Assembly (NCBI GenBank): GCA_947074345.1
Contig: CAMTPH010000005.1
Span: 1-56,447 of the forward strand
Source of the DNA: an uncultured Bacteroides sp.
GTDB taxonomy: Bacteria > Bacteroidota > Bacteroidia > Bacteroidales > Bacteroidaceae
Direction of reading: 5' to 3'
DNA: 56,447 nt
Numbering within the stretch: position 1 is the stretch's first letter; each line of letters opens with the position of its first letter. The notes beneath the pieces are model-generated. The model searched no databases, was not told the origin of the DNA, and saw nothing but the letters and a program-made list of their open reading frames with translations. The translations under genes were made by a program, and so were the position numbers. This document shows, in pieces, positions 46,000-53,610 of this stretch.

Positions 46000-47055
46000 T
46001 TTCATCTCTTCAGTATGTTCTTCTACGCTTTGCAATAATTTAAACTGAGCCTTTGTACGTACCAAATTGTGCTCAGGATATTTAATCTTATAATAAGTAT
46101 CACCATTGATGTAATCTGCCAAGAATCTCACACATTGCATGTATGGGAATAGGGCCGCTGCGTATGATAAATTCTCTATTTCGATAGGAGTTAAGAATGT
46201 AGCGCCTTCTAAATAGCCTTTTGTAAAGGCTTTAAATATTTCCATGTTAAAAGATACGCGATCTAAATCTTTGTCGTCCTCATCGCCTGTATTGGCTCCT
46301 GTACGAAGAAAATCACCATAGTCAGAGAAGATATAACTTGGCATAACTGTATCTAGATCGATTACGCACAATACTTTTCCTTCTTCGTCGAACATCATAT
46401 TGTTTACTTTCGTATCGCAATGGCATACTCTTTTAGGAAGTTTTCCTTCGCGGAATAAACGTTCTGCTTTGCACATCTCGTCTGCACGCTTCTCTATTTC
46501 ATCAATATAGTATTTTACTTCATCCAATCGTCCTGCTGCATTGGCTGCAACAGCATCACGCAGTTGTTTCAATCTAAACTCCATGTTATGAAAGTCAGGA
46601 ATCGTTTCGCCTAATGTTTCAGGTATATCAGCAAGTTTCGATTGAAAATCGCCAAAAGCTTTACCTGCATAATATGAATATTCGGGGGTTACTGCTTCGT
46701 ATGTTTTAGCGCGTGGAATAAAAGTCATCATGCGCCAATAGTTATTGCCATCAAACCAATATGTTTTGCCATCGTTGCCTTCAATGAAATGCAATACTTT
46801 GCGATCAATATCATTTTCGCCTTGTTCTACGAGCTTTTTACGTATTTGTCTAGTTACAGCATCAATATTATTTTGAAGCATTTCTACGTCTTGAAAAATA
46901 GCGTGATTAATTCTTTGTAGAACATAGTCGGGCGTTGTAGTTTCGGTAGTAGTTACTTTGTACGTGTCATTGATTAATCCGGCGCCTAGAGGAGTGATTT
47001 CTTGTACGGTGCCTTCTGTTTTGAACTGAGAAACAATGTTCGATAAGTTTTTCAT
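45967..47055 (-). CDS. APH-family phosphotransferase, N-acetylhexosamine kinase (NahK)-like
   Basis: 362 residues with the aminoglycoside phosphotransferase/choline kinase fold. The catalytic loop HCDTKVNNMMFD (Asp near 213) and the metal motif IDLDTVMP are present, followed by SDYGDFLR. These are features of N-acetylhexosamine 1-kinases that phosphorylate GlcNAc/GalNAc at C1. Substrate assignment is by resemblance only. The 3' end overlaps the DUF3256 gene on the other strand by 33 bp. Confidence 0.8.
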   Translation of the reverse strand: MKNLSNIVSQFKTEGTVQEITPLGAGLINDTYKVTTTETTTPDYVLQRINHAIFQDVEMLQNNIDAVTRQIRKKLVEQGENDIDRKVLHFIEGNDGKTYWFDGNNYWRMMTFIPRAKTYEAVTPEYSYYAGKAFGDFQSKLADIPETLGETIPDFHNMEFRLKQLRDAVAANAAGRLDEVKYYIDEIEKRADEMCKAERLFREGKLPKRVCHCDTKVNNMMFDEEGKVLCVIDLDTVMPSYIFSDYGDFLRTGANTGDEDDKDLDRVSFNMEIFKAFTKGYLEGATFLTPIEIENLSYAAALFPYMQCVRFLADYINGDTYYKIKYPEHNLVRTKAQFKLLQSVEEHTEEMKSFIDTCLQGK

Positions 47056-47140
47056 GTAAGTGTTATATTAGAGTTTATTAAATAGTAGATTAATACCGGG
47101 GTACAAAAATAAAATTTTTTCTAATATATTCGGCATAAAA

Positions 47141-47172
47141 AAAAGAGAAACTGAATATTCAGTTTCTCTTTT
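47141..47172 (-). terminator. Terminator of the tRNA transcript
   Basis: AAAAGAGAAACTGAAT and its exact complement form a 32-bp perfect palindrome; the minus strand continues with a T-rich run. Confidence 0.85.
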
Positions 47173-47178
47173 CTTGAG

Positions 47179-47251
47179 AGCGGAAGACGGGGCTCAAACC
47201 CGCGACCCTCAGCTTGGAAGGCTAATGCTCTATCAACTGAGCTACTTCCGC
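47179..47251 (-). tRNA. tRNA-Gly (anticodon TCC)
   Basis: Read on the minus strand, the acceptor arms GCGGAAG/CTTCCGC, D arm AGCTCAGTTGATAGAGC, anticodon loop CTTCCAA (anticodon TCC) and T arm GCGGGTTTGAGCCCCG-like fold are all present. CCA is not encoded. It follows tRNA-Tyr by 8 bases. Confidence 0.95.
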
Positions 47252-47259
47252 AAATTTTG

Positions 47260-47342
47260 TGGGCAAAGATGGATTCGAACCACCGAAGTCGAAAGACAAC
47301 TGAGTTACAGTCAGTCCCATTTGGCCACTCTGGTATTTGCCC
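47260..47342 (-). tRNA. tRNA-Tyr (anticodon GTA)
   Basis: On the minus strand, GGGCAAA/TTTGCCC acceptor arms, anticodon loop with GTA (CTGTAAC), a long class II variable arm and the GGTTCGAATCC T arm are seen. The 83-nt length fits tRNA-Tyr. CCA is not encoded. It is the first of a Tyr-Gly tRNA pair. Confidence 0.95.
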
Positions 47343-47391
47343 TTTTTGCTTTTGAGATAGTTTGTTTCTCAATTGCGATGCAAAGGTACGA

Positions 47392-47886
47392 TTATTTATT
47401 TAAACTCCAAATAAAATCGATCATTTTTATTGCAGTAATTGCACATTCATCCCCTTTGTTACCGAGCTTTCCGCCGCATCTGTCCTCTGCTTGCTCCATT
47501 GTATTGGTAGTAATTAATCCGTAAATAACTGGTACATCGCCAATTGCGTTTAAATGTGCTACGCCTTGAGTAGTTCCCATGCAAACATAATCAAAATGTG
47601 GTGTATCTCCTTTTACTACGCAACCAATTATAATAATTGCATCAACATCGCAACTTTCTATCATTTGATTAGCGCCAAAAACTAATTCGAAACTTCCGGG
47701 AACAGTTTTCACGAGAATATTTTCTTGTTTAGCACCATGTTTTTCTAAAGTAGTTACGGCTCCTTCTAAAAGTTTTCCAGTGATGTTGCTGTTCCATTCA
47801 GATACAACGATACCAAATTTCATTTCTTCTGCGTTAGGTACAGAATTAAAATCATAGTCCGATAAATTGTGATAAGCTGTTGCCAT
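47392..47886 (-). CDS. ribH: 6,7-dimethyl-8-ribityllumazine synthase
   Basis: 164 residues. FGIVVSEWN near 25, VPGSFEL, the [14 protein letters not shown] block with the catalytic His, and GLITTNT are conserved lumazine synthase motifs. It joins the ribityl pyrimidine with dihydroxybutanone phosphate in the penultimate riboflavin step. It lies 50 bases upstream of the tRNA pair on the same strand. I saw no FMN riboswitch; the 260-base upstream gap holds array C and a hairpin. Confidence 0.96.
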   Translation of the reverse strand: MATAYHNLSDYDFNSVPNAEEMKFGIVVSEWNSNITGKLLEGAVTTLEKHGAKQENILVKTVPGSFELVFGANQMIESCDVDAIIIIGCVVKGDTPHFDYVCMGTTQGVAHLNAIGDVPVIYGLITTNTMEQAEDRCGGKLGNKGDECAITAIKMIDFIWSLNK

Positions 47887-47957
47887 ATATTTTATATATT
47901 AAATTATTTGTTTGCCAAATAAACTCCGTTTGGCTCGGTTTTGTTTAGATTAAAAAA

Positions 47958-48067
47958 GCCAATTATGAATAATTGGCGTGATAACTGTTAACAGTTATCG
48001 TGTTGGTTGTATAGGTTTAGCTCGATAATAGTTAACAGTTATCAACTCATTATTGAGATACCTTCTC
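47958..48067. repeat. Array C: 22-bp-period palindromic repeats
   Basis: Units start at 47958, 47980, 48002, 48024 and 48046, all 22 bases apart. The first is GCCAATTATGAATAATTGGC plus GT; the second GATAACTGTTAACAGTTATC plus GT; the fourth GATAATAGTTAACAGTTATC plus AA. The third is degenerate and the fifth keeps only a 12-bp palindrome. Sequence differs from arrays A and B, but the 20+2 layout is the same. It lies between the TPR gene and ribH. Confidence 0.8.
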
Positions 48068-48070
48068 ATA

Positions 48071-48128
48071 AATAAAGCGAGTGAAAGACGCTGCCTATTA
48101 AAGAACAGTGTTTTTCACTCGCTTTATT
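48071..48128. terminator. Terminator candidate after the TPR gene
   Basis: Two 23-base arms starting AATAAAGCGAGTGAAA pair fully (two G-U pairs) around a 12-base loop. It lies 19 bases past the TPR stop and directly abuts array C. Confidence 0.65.
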
Positions 48129-48147
48129 ATTATTCCACTTACAGCAA

Positions 48148-48831
48148 TTATTTGCTCAACAAGTTAGCTTGCTCGATATATTTATCGATGCTCATAGCTT
48201 GGTAAGATTGGAAGAATTTATTTTTAATTTGGTTGTAAGCTTTGATTGCATCAGCATATTTACCTTGGCTAACGAAGATCTCGCCTGCTTGTTGCAAGAA
48301 GATAGGGCTGATAGTATTGCTATTAGCTTTTTCGGCAGCTTTCAATAGGTTTGCAGTAGCTTTGTCTAATTGACCAAGTTGCGCATAGCAGTTACCTGCT
48401 GCACCCATTACTGCAGCGCTTACCATTTGGTCTTTGCCACTGAAATCGTTTAAGTAAGTAAGAGCTTTTTCGTATTGACCTAGTTTAGCGTAAGAAAGTC
48501 CTGTATATGCTTTAGCTAAATTGGCAGCTTTAGTACCGCTGTATTGATCTGCTACTTGTAGTAAACCGATAAAACCAATGCTGTCGCCGTTGATAGCTTG
48601 TTCGAACGATTCTTGAGCAAACAAATCTTGTCCTCTGAAAAGAGCAGCTTGTGCTTTTTGTTCACGTGGATCAGCATAAAGGTGTTTGTGCATAATGATA
48701 CCACCAATGATAACAACAATAGCTACAATACCGATAATAATACTTTTTTTGTTTTTGATAAGGAACGCTTCTGAATGACTTACAGCCTCTTCAACATTTG
48801 CATGTCCGTTGTTGTGTTTTTGTTCTGCCAT
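48148..48831 (-). CDS. Membrane-anchored tetratricopeptide repeat protein
   Basis: 227 residues: a short cytoplasmic N-terminus, one membrane helix (about 29-48, IIIGIVAIVVIIGGII), then TPR helices covering 60-225 (KAYTGLSYAKLGQYEKAL and similar repeats). It resembles the YfgM-type family of membrane TPR proteins, which act as scaffolds near the secretion machinery; the partner is unknown. The start is supported by a promoter element 50 bases upstream. Confidence 0.85.
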   Translation of the reverse strand: MAEQKHNNGHANVEEAVSHSEAFLIKNKKSIIIGIVAIVVIIGGIIMHKHLYADPREQKAQAALFRGQDLFAQESFEQAINGDSIGFIGLLQVADQYSGTKAANLAKAYTGLSYAKLGQYEKALTYLNDFSGKDQMVSAAVMGAAGNCYAQLGQLDKATANLLKAAEKANSNTISPIFLQQAGEIFVSQGKYADAIKAYNQIKNKFFQSYQAMSIDKYIEQANLLSK

Positions 48832-48880
48832 TTTTTATATAATTTTTTTGTTATAATTCGTAATTAGATGTTTTGAATGG

Positions 48881-48888
48881 CAAAAATA
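48881..48888 (-). promoter_or_regulatory. Promoter element (TATTTTTG) of the TPR gene
   Basis: A TAnnTTTG match on the minus strand, 50 bases upstream of the TPR ATG and divergent from the recF promoter. Confidence 0.6.
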
Positions 48889-48964
48889 ATTCTTTTATGA
48901 TGATTCATGAAATTTCAAACTATGTTTTTTTCTTATTTCTAGCCTCTAAACACCGAAATCTTTC

Positions 48965-48972
48965 TAATTTTG
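48965..48972 (+). promoter_or_regulatory. Promoter element (TAATTTTG) of recF
   Basis: A TAnnTTTG match 21 bases upstream of the recF ATG at 48994. It overlaps the ORF-track start at 48970. Confidence 0.65.
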
Positions 48973-48993
48973 CATATAAATAAAGGTGTACAC

Positions 48994-50109
48994 ATGAAAT
49001 TGAATCATATATCCATATTGAATTATAAGAATATCAGTCAAGCTGATTTGCATTTCTCCGAAAAATTAAACTGTTTTTTCGGACTGAATGGAATGGGCAA
49101 AACGAATTTGCTTGATGCTATTTACTTTTTGTCGTTCTGTAAAAGTTCTCTCAATCCTATTGATTCACAGAACATGATGCATGATCAAGACTTTTTCATG
49201 ATTCAAGGATTTTATGAACAACTCGATGGTACTGCCGAAGAGATTTATTGCGGCATGAAGCGCCGAAGCAAGAAACAATTCAAGCGTAATAAAAAGGAAT
49301 ATTCTCGTCTATCAGATCATATCGGTTTTATTCCATTGGTTATGGTATCACCTGCCGACTCTGATTTAATCTCTGGTGGAAGCGAAGAACGTCGTAAATT
49401 TATGGATGTTGTGATATCGCAATATGATAAAGAGTATCTCAATACTTTGATAAAGTACAATAAAGCTCTGGCTCAAAGAAATACGTTGTTAAAAAACACA
49501 GAGGTAGTCGACGAAGAACTGTTTTCTATTTGGGAAGATATGTTGGCTCAAACTGGTGCGATTATTTACGAGAAACGGGCTAATTTTATTAATGAATTTG
49601 TTCCAATATTTCAATCTATCTATTCGTATATATCTCAAAATCAAGAAGAGGTCGAATTGATTTATAATTCGCATGCTGCCGAAGGTAACTTAATGGAAAC
49701 GATTCAGGCTAGTCGCCAACGCGACCTAATCATGGGCTATTCGTTGAAGGGAATACATAAGGATGAATTGAGTATGCATTTAGGTGGTTTTCCTATCAAG
49801 CGCGAAGGGTCACAAGGACAAAATAAGACATATTTGATTGCTCTTAAATTGGCTCAATTTGATTTTCTGAAACGTACAGGTTCTTCAGTGCCATTGTTGT
49901 TACTCGATGATATATTTGATAAATTGGATGCATCGCGCGTAGAGCAAATTGTAAAGCTTGTTGCTGGTGAGAATTTCGGACAGATTTTTATTACTGATAC
50001 TAATCGCGAACATCTTGATCAGATATTATATAAGGTGGGAAGCGACTACAAGATGTTTGAAGTTGTGCAAGGTGTTATTACTGATATGAATAATGATAAA
50101 GAGTCATGA
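48994..50109 (+). CDS. recF: DNA replication/repair protein RecF
   Basis: 371 residues from the ATG at 48994 (MKLNHISILNYKNIS), preferred because the ORF-track start overlaps the promoter. It is an SMC-like ATPase: Walker A FGLNGMGKT near 31, a signature region with SEERRKF near 125, and Walker B LLLDDIFDKLD near 306. RecF helps load RecA at gapped DNA. The next gene overlaps its stop codon by four bases. Confidence 0.96.
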   Translation: MKLNHISILNYKNISQADLHFSEKLNCFFGLNGMGKTNLLDAIYFLSFCKSSLNPIDSQNMMHDQDFFMIQGFYEQLDGTAEEIYCGMKRRSKKQFKRNKKEYSRLSDHIGFIPLVMVSPADSDLISGGSEERRKFMDVVISQYDKEYLNTLIKYNKALAQRNTLLKNTEVVDEELFSIWEDMLAQTGAIIYEKRANFINEFVPIFQSIYSYISQNQEEVELIYNSHAAEGNLMETIQASRQRDLIMGYSLKGIHKDELSMHLGGFPIKREGSQGQNKTYLIALKLAQFDFLKRTGSSVPLLLLDDIFDKLDASRVEQIVKLVAGENFGQIFITDTNREHLDQILYKVGSDYKMFEVVQGVITDMNNDKES

Positions 50110-50396
50110 AAAGAAAAAATGCTGAACCTATCGGAAAAATACTCCAACGTTTCTTACGACAAGAGAGTTTGGAGTCGCCTTTGAACGAACAACGTTTAAT
50201 TAGTGCTTGGCCCGAAGTGTTGGGACCGGCAATGGCTGCTTATACAAGCGAATTATATATTAAAAACCAAATACTTTATGTTCATTTGACTTCGGCCGCA
50301 TTGCGTCAAGAGTTGATGATGGGTAGAGATTTGTTGGTGCGATCTTTAAATAAGAAGGTTGGCGCTACTGTAATTACTAATATCATCTTTAGATAA
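50106..50396 (+). CDS. DUF721 protein (DciA-like)
   Basis: 96 residues with the family core SAWPEVLGPAMAAYTSELYIKNQILYVHL and a C-terminal RQELMMGRDLLVRSLN segment. DUF721 proteins include DciA, the helicase-loading factor of bacteria without DnaC, so a role with DnaB in replication is plausible. Its ATG overlaps the recF stop (ATGA), so both are coupled. Confidence 0.88.
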   Translation: MKRKNAEPIGKILQRFLRQESLESPLNEQRLISAWPEVLGPAMAAYTSELYIKNQILYVHLTSAALRQELMMGRDLLVRSLNKKVGATVITNIIFR

Positions 50397-50416
50397 AGAA
50401 GTTGTGATTTGTTCTT

Positions 50417-50953
50417 CTAGGAATAAATCACTTGATTCATTTTAATATCAAACGGCTCTACCGGAATATCGTCTATTATTTGTAATGGGTAACAAATTCC
50501 TATTTTATATGCATCGATTTTTGGTAGTAGTCTATCATAATAACCTTTCCCTCTTCCTAATCGATTGCCTTTCAAATCGAACCCTACACCTGGTATAATG
50601 GCTAAGTCTATTGCTGAATAGTTATCAAAAACTTCTCCTATCGGTTCTTTTATATTATATCTTCCAACAGCTAAGTCTTGCTTGCCGGTATAATATCTGA
50701 GTTCTAAGTCATCGCCAACAACAACCGGTAGAATAATTGTTTTGGTATCTTTCCATTTCTCGATGAATTGATGGGTAAAGACTTCGTCGGGCAACGAATA
50801 ATAGAGTAGTATTATACTTGCCTCTTTAAAAACAGCAAGTGTTTCTAAAGAGGCAAGTATATTATGAGATAGTTCTTTAAGCGTAGATTCGCTCTGTTGA
50901 ACTTTGAGATTTGCAATCTGCTTTCGCAATAGTTTTTTCCTTTGCATCATCAT
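50417..50953 (-). CDS. 5-formyltetrahydrofolate cyclo-ligase
   Basis: 178 residues. The N-terminus KKLLRKQI and the motif GNRLGRGKGYYDRLL (near 128), the ATP- and folate-binding signature, identify the enzyme, which returns 5-formyl-THF to the folate pool. Three ATG codons in a row (50953, 50950, 50947) are possible starts. The 5' end overlaps ctpA by 71-77 bases. It converges with the DUF721 gene, 20 bases away. Confidence 0.93.
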   Translation of the reverse strand: MMMQRKKLLRKQIANLKVQQSESTLKELSHNILASLETLAVFKEASIILLYYSLPDEVFTHQFIEKWKDTKTIILPVVVGDDLELRYYTGKQDLAVGRYNIKEPIGEVFDNYSAIDLAIIPGVGFDLKGNRLGRGKGYYDRLLPKIDAYKIGICYPLQIIDDIPVEPFDIKMNQVIYS

Positions 50954-52610
50954 TGTTATCTGTCGCAGGGTTTTCTATTATTTCGGGAGCCTTAGGAAAA
51001 GCTTCTCCTTTTTTTAATACATCAATTGCTTGTTGTACTGTTTTGTCTGAATCGTTGATGTATTTAATATAAGCTTCTCTACCAAGCATATTGTATATGA
51101 TATTGCCGTATAGATTTCTTTCGAGAAGCTTTTGCGATTTCTGAATCAATATATTACGTCTTTTAACTCCTTTGCTATCTGCATAGCGGATGAACTGTTC
51201 TAGCACACCTGTTTGACGAAGATATTTTAATAATGACTCTTCAGTATCGTATTTATTAAGTTTTTCACGATTCTTGTCTGTATATTGAAATGCAAACTGA
51301 ACAGTTAACCCTTTAGTGAAGACTTCTGTCGAATATGATGTTAGACCAGTTGTATCTTGCGGTACAAATATGTCGGGCATTATACCACCACCTCCATAAA
51401 CAGGTCTACCATTACCTGTTGAGTATCTTTGCGATTCATCCATTTTGATACTGTCTTTGTAGAAGAATTCGCCATGCGCATAACGGTTGTAAAGATCCAT
51501 TTCATAGTTTTGATCTTTACCATTCTCGTAAGGGCGCTGAATGCATCGTCCTGATGGAGTGTAATATCTAGCTATGGTCAAACGAATGGCCGAACCATCA
51601 TTGAAGTTGATAGGTTGTTGAACCAATCCTTTACCAAAAGAACGGCGACCAACTATTGTACCACGGTCATTATCTTGAATTGCTCCTGCAAAAATCTCAC
51701 TTGCCGAGGCAGAACCTTCGTCAATCAATACCACAATCGGTAAATCTTGACAACTACCGGTGCCATTAGCAAAGTATTCGTCTAGGCGTTTGTACTTTCT
51801 ACCTTGGGCGTAAACTATCAACTTGCCTTGTGGTAAAAACTCATTTACCATCCAAGTGGCTGCTTCCATGTATCCACCAGTGTTGCCTCTCAAGTCGATG
51901 ATTAATCCTTTACTTCCTTTATGTTTTAATTGAGCTAAAGCATTCAATAATTCGATATGTGTGCTACGGCCAAACTTGGTGATTTGAATATATCCATATT
52001 CATCATCAATCATGTATGCTGCATCGATTGTATTTTGTGGAATATCGCCCCTTATAATGTCAAAAGTAAGGATGTCTTTTTCGGATGGTCTTTTAACACC
52101 AATCTTTACTTGACTTCCTTTAGGACCTTTCAGGGTTTTCATCGCTTTTTCGTTTGTAACCTCTTTGCCAACAAACAATGAGTCATCGACGCTCACAATT
52201 CTATCTCCTGCCATCATTCCAACTTTTTCAGATGGTCCACCTTGGATTACAGAATTTACATGTATGGTATCATTTTGTATCGTAAATTGAATACCAATAC
52301 CACTGAAACTACTTTCTAGTTCAGAAACAACATCTTCTAAATCTTTGGCTGGGATGTAAGTAGAGTGGGGGTCTAACTCTCCTAGTATTTGAGGCATTGC
52401 TTTCTCAACCAAATCAACCATATTGACAGTATCGACATATTGATCGTCAATTACTCTTAATAAAGCGTTTAGTTTATTGGATGATCCATTTATGATGCCG
52501 AGTCTATTACTGGAGTAATGTTTCGTGTAAAAAGTTCCAATAACAATACCTATCACAACACTTAATGCTATAATTAAAGGTATAAAGCGTGAAGAGCCTT
52601 TTTTACTCAT
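50877..52610 (-). CDS. ctpA: S41 family C-terminal processing peptidase
   Basis: 577 residues with one N-terminal membrane helix (about 9-27), a PDZ domain (about 90-165; GPSEKVGMMAGDRI), and the S41 protease core: Ser in DEGSASASE near 296 and Lys in RSFGKGLVQQ near 322. It cleaves C-terminal tails of periplasmic proteins. It is the fourth gene of the five-gene run dcp-lipoprotein-dCMP deaminase-ctpA-MTHFS. Confidence 0.94.
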   Translation of the reverse strand: MSKKGSSRFIPLIIALSVVIGIVIGTFYTKHYSSNRLGIINGSSNKLNALLRVIDDQYVDTVNMVDLVEKAMPQILGELDPHSTYIPAKDLEDVVSELESSFSGIGIQFTIQNDTIHVNSVIQGGPSEKVGMMAGDRIVSVDDSLFVGKEVTNEKAMKTLKGPKGSQVKIGVKRPSEKDILTFDIIRGDIPQNTIDAAYMIDDEYGYIQITKFGRSTHIELLNALAQLKHKGSKGLIIDLRGNTGGYMEAATWMVNEFLPQGKLIVYAQGRKYKRLDEYFANGTGSCQDLPIVVLIDEGSASASEIFAGAIQDNDRGTIVGRRSFGKGLVQQPINFNDGSAIRLTIARYYTPSGRCIQRPYENGKDQNYEMDLYNRYAHGEFFYKDSIKMDESQRYSTGNGRPVYGGGGIMPDIFVPQDTTGLTSYSTEVFTKGLTVQFAFQYTDKNREKLNKYDTEESLLKYLRQTGVLEQFIRYADSKGVKRRNILIQKSQKLLERNLYGNIIYNMLGREAYIKYINDSDKTVQQAIDVLKKGEAFPKAPEIIENPATDNNDDAKEKTIAKADCKSQSSTERIYA

Positions 52611-52644
52611 ATTATTATTATTAGGTTCTTAAATCTATTGTTTA

Positions 52645-53073
52645 CTATTCAGTCTCTTGTGGATCGATATAAACCACCTCGATACCGGCTCTTTTCAATA
52701 ATTCTATTCCGTCTTCTAAACGATAATGTTCTGAATAAACTACTCGCTTAATGCCCGCTTGAATAATTAATTTGGCGCACTCAATGCAAGGAGATGCTGT
52801 GACATACATAGTTGCTTTGTAGCTGCTATTATTGGAACAAGCAATTTTTGTTATAGCGTTTGCTTCTGCATGAAGCACATATGGTTTCGTTAAGTTATTC
52901 TCGTCTTCGCAGATATTTTCAAAACCAGATGGCGTACCATTGTAACCATCTGATATTATCATCTTATCTTTAACAATAAGGGCTCCGACTTTGCGTCTAA
53001 CACAGTATGAATTCTCAGCCCATACAAGTGCCATACGAATATAACGTCTGTCTAATTCTAATTGTTTATCCAT
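52645..53073 (-). CDS. dCMP (deoxycytidylate) deaminase family protein
   Basis: 142 residues with the zinc site HAEANA (His and the catalytic Glu near 75) and SPCIEC (two Cys near 102). It deaminates dCMP to dUMP, a source of thymidylate. It is related to ComEB. It follows the lipoprotein gene by 16 bases. Confidence 0.93.
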   Translation of the reverse strand: MDKQLELDRRYIRMALVWAENSYCVRRKVGALIVKDKMIISDGYNGTPSGFENICEDENNLTKPYVLHAEANAITKIACSNNSSYKATMYVTASPCIECAKLIIQAGIKRVVYSEHYRLEDGIELLKRAGIEVVYIDPQETE

Positions 53074-53089
53074 ACTAACTTAGTCTATT

Positions 53090-53590
53090 TTACGGATTAT
53101 TGGGAGCGAAAACTAAACAAAGTGTTTCGGCGTTATATTCAAAATATAAGAATAAGTTACTCGTATCGCCGGAATATGAAGTTGCTGTTTTTAGACCTTC
53201 AATAATATATTTTCCTAAGGTATCTTTAGAGTCTATTACAGAACTTTTTTGAACATTTGCCGAGAAGACATTGCTCTTCCCGTTAGCCATCCATGTTCCA
53301 GAAGATGTTACTGACCCTGAACCAATGAAACTTCCATAAATAGCACCATCTTCTTCGTTGCCGGTAAACTCGATAGTGAATTTGCGACTACCATTTATAG
53401 GATCGTAAGATTCATAAACCTTATCGTCAACACCTGGAAAACGAAACCAACCATGTTCATTCTTTTTGGTAATGTAGGTAAGTCTCCATGTTCTACCGGT
53501 AAATATCTTTTGAACATCATCTGTATCATTACAACTTCCTAATATGAAAGGAATGATGAGTAGTATCAACCAAGTGAATTTTTGTTTCAT
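53090..53590 (-). CDS. Lipoprotein, DUF4847-like
   Basis: About 166 residues from the preferred ATG at 53590 (MKQKFTWLILLIIPFILGSC), which gives a normal lipobox; the ORF track start at 53614 overlaps the dcp stop. The mature part is beta-rich with GRTWRLTYITKKN near the start and repeated short strands, like a small lipocalin-type fold. I believe it belongs to the DUF4847 group common in this gene order in Bacteroides, but I cannot verify that. Function unknown. Confidence 0.65.
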   Translation of the reverse strand: MKQKFTWLILLIIPFILGSCNDTDDVQKIFTGRTWRLTYITKKNEHGWFRFPGVDDKVYESYDPINGSRKFTIEFTGNEEDGAIYGSFIGSGSVTSSGTWMANGKSNVFSANVQKSSVIDSKDTLGKYIIEGLKTATSYSGDTSNLFLYFEYNAETLCLVFAPNNP

Positions 53591-53610
53591 AATCAGTAAT
53601 CTTTCTTTAA

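Noticed and set aside
47121-47524. ORFs at 47121-47372 (minus) and 47174-47524 (plus)
   Set aside because: They are translations of the tRNA-Tyr and tRNA-Gly genes; such tRNA-shadow peptides (for example GSSSVDRALAFQAEGRGFEPRLP) are common false proteins.
47887-48147. FMN riboswitch upstream of ribH
   Set aside because: No conserved RFN-element sequence is visible; the region holds array C and simple hairpins.
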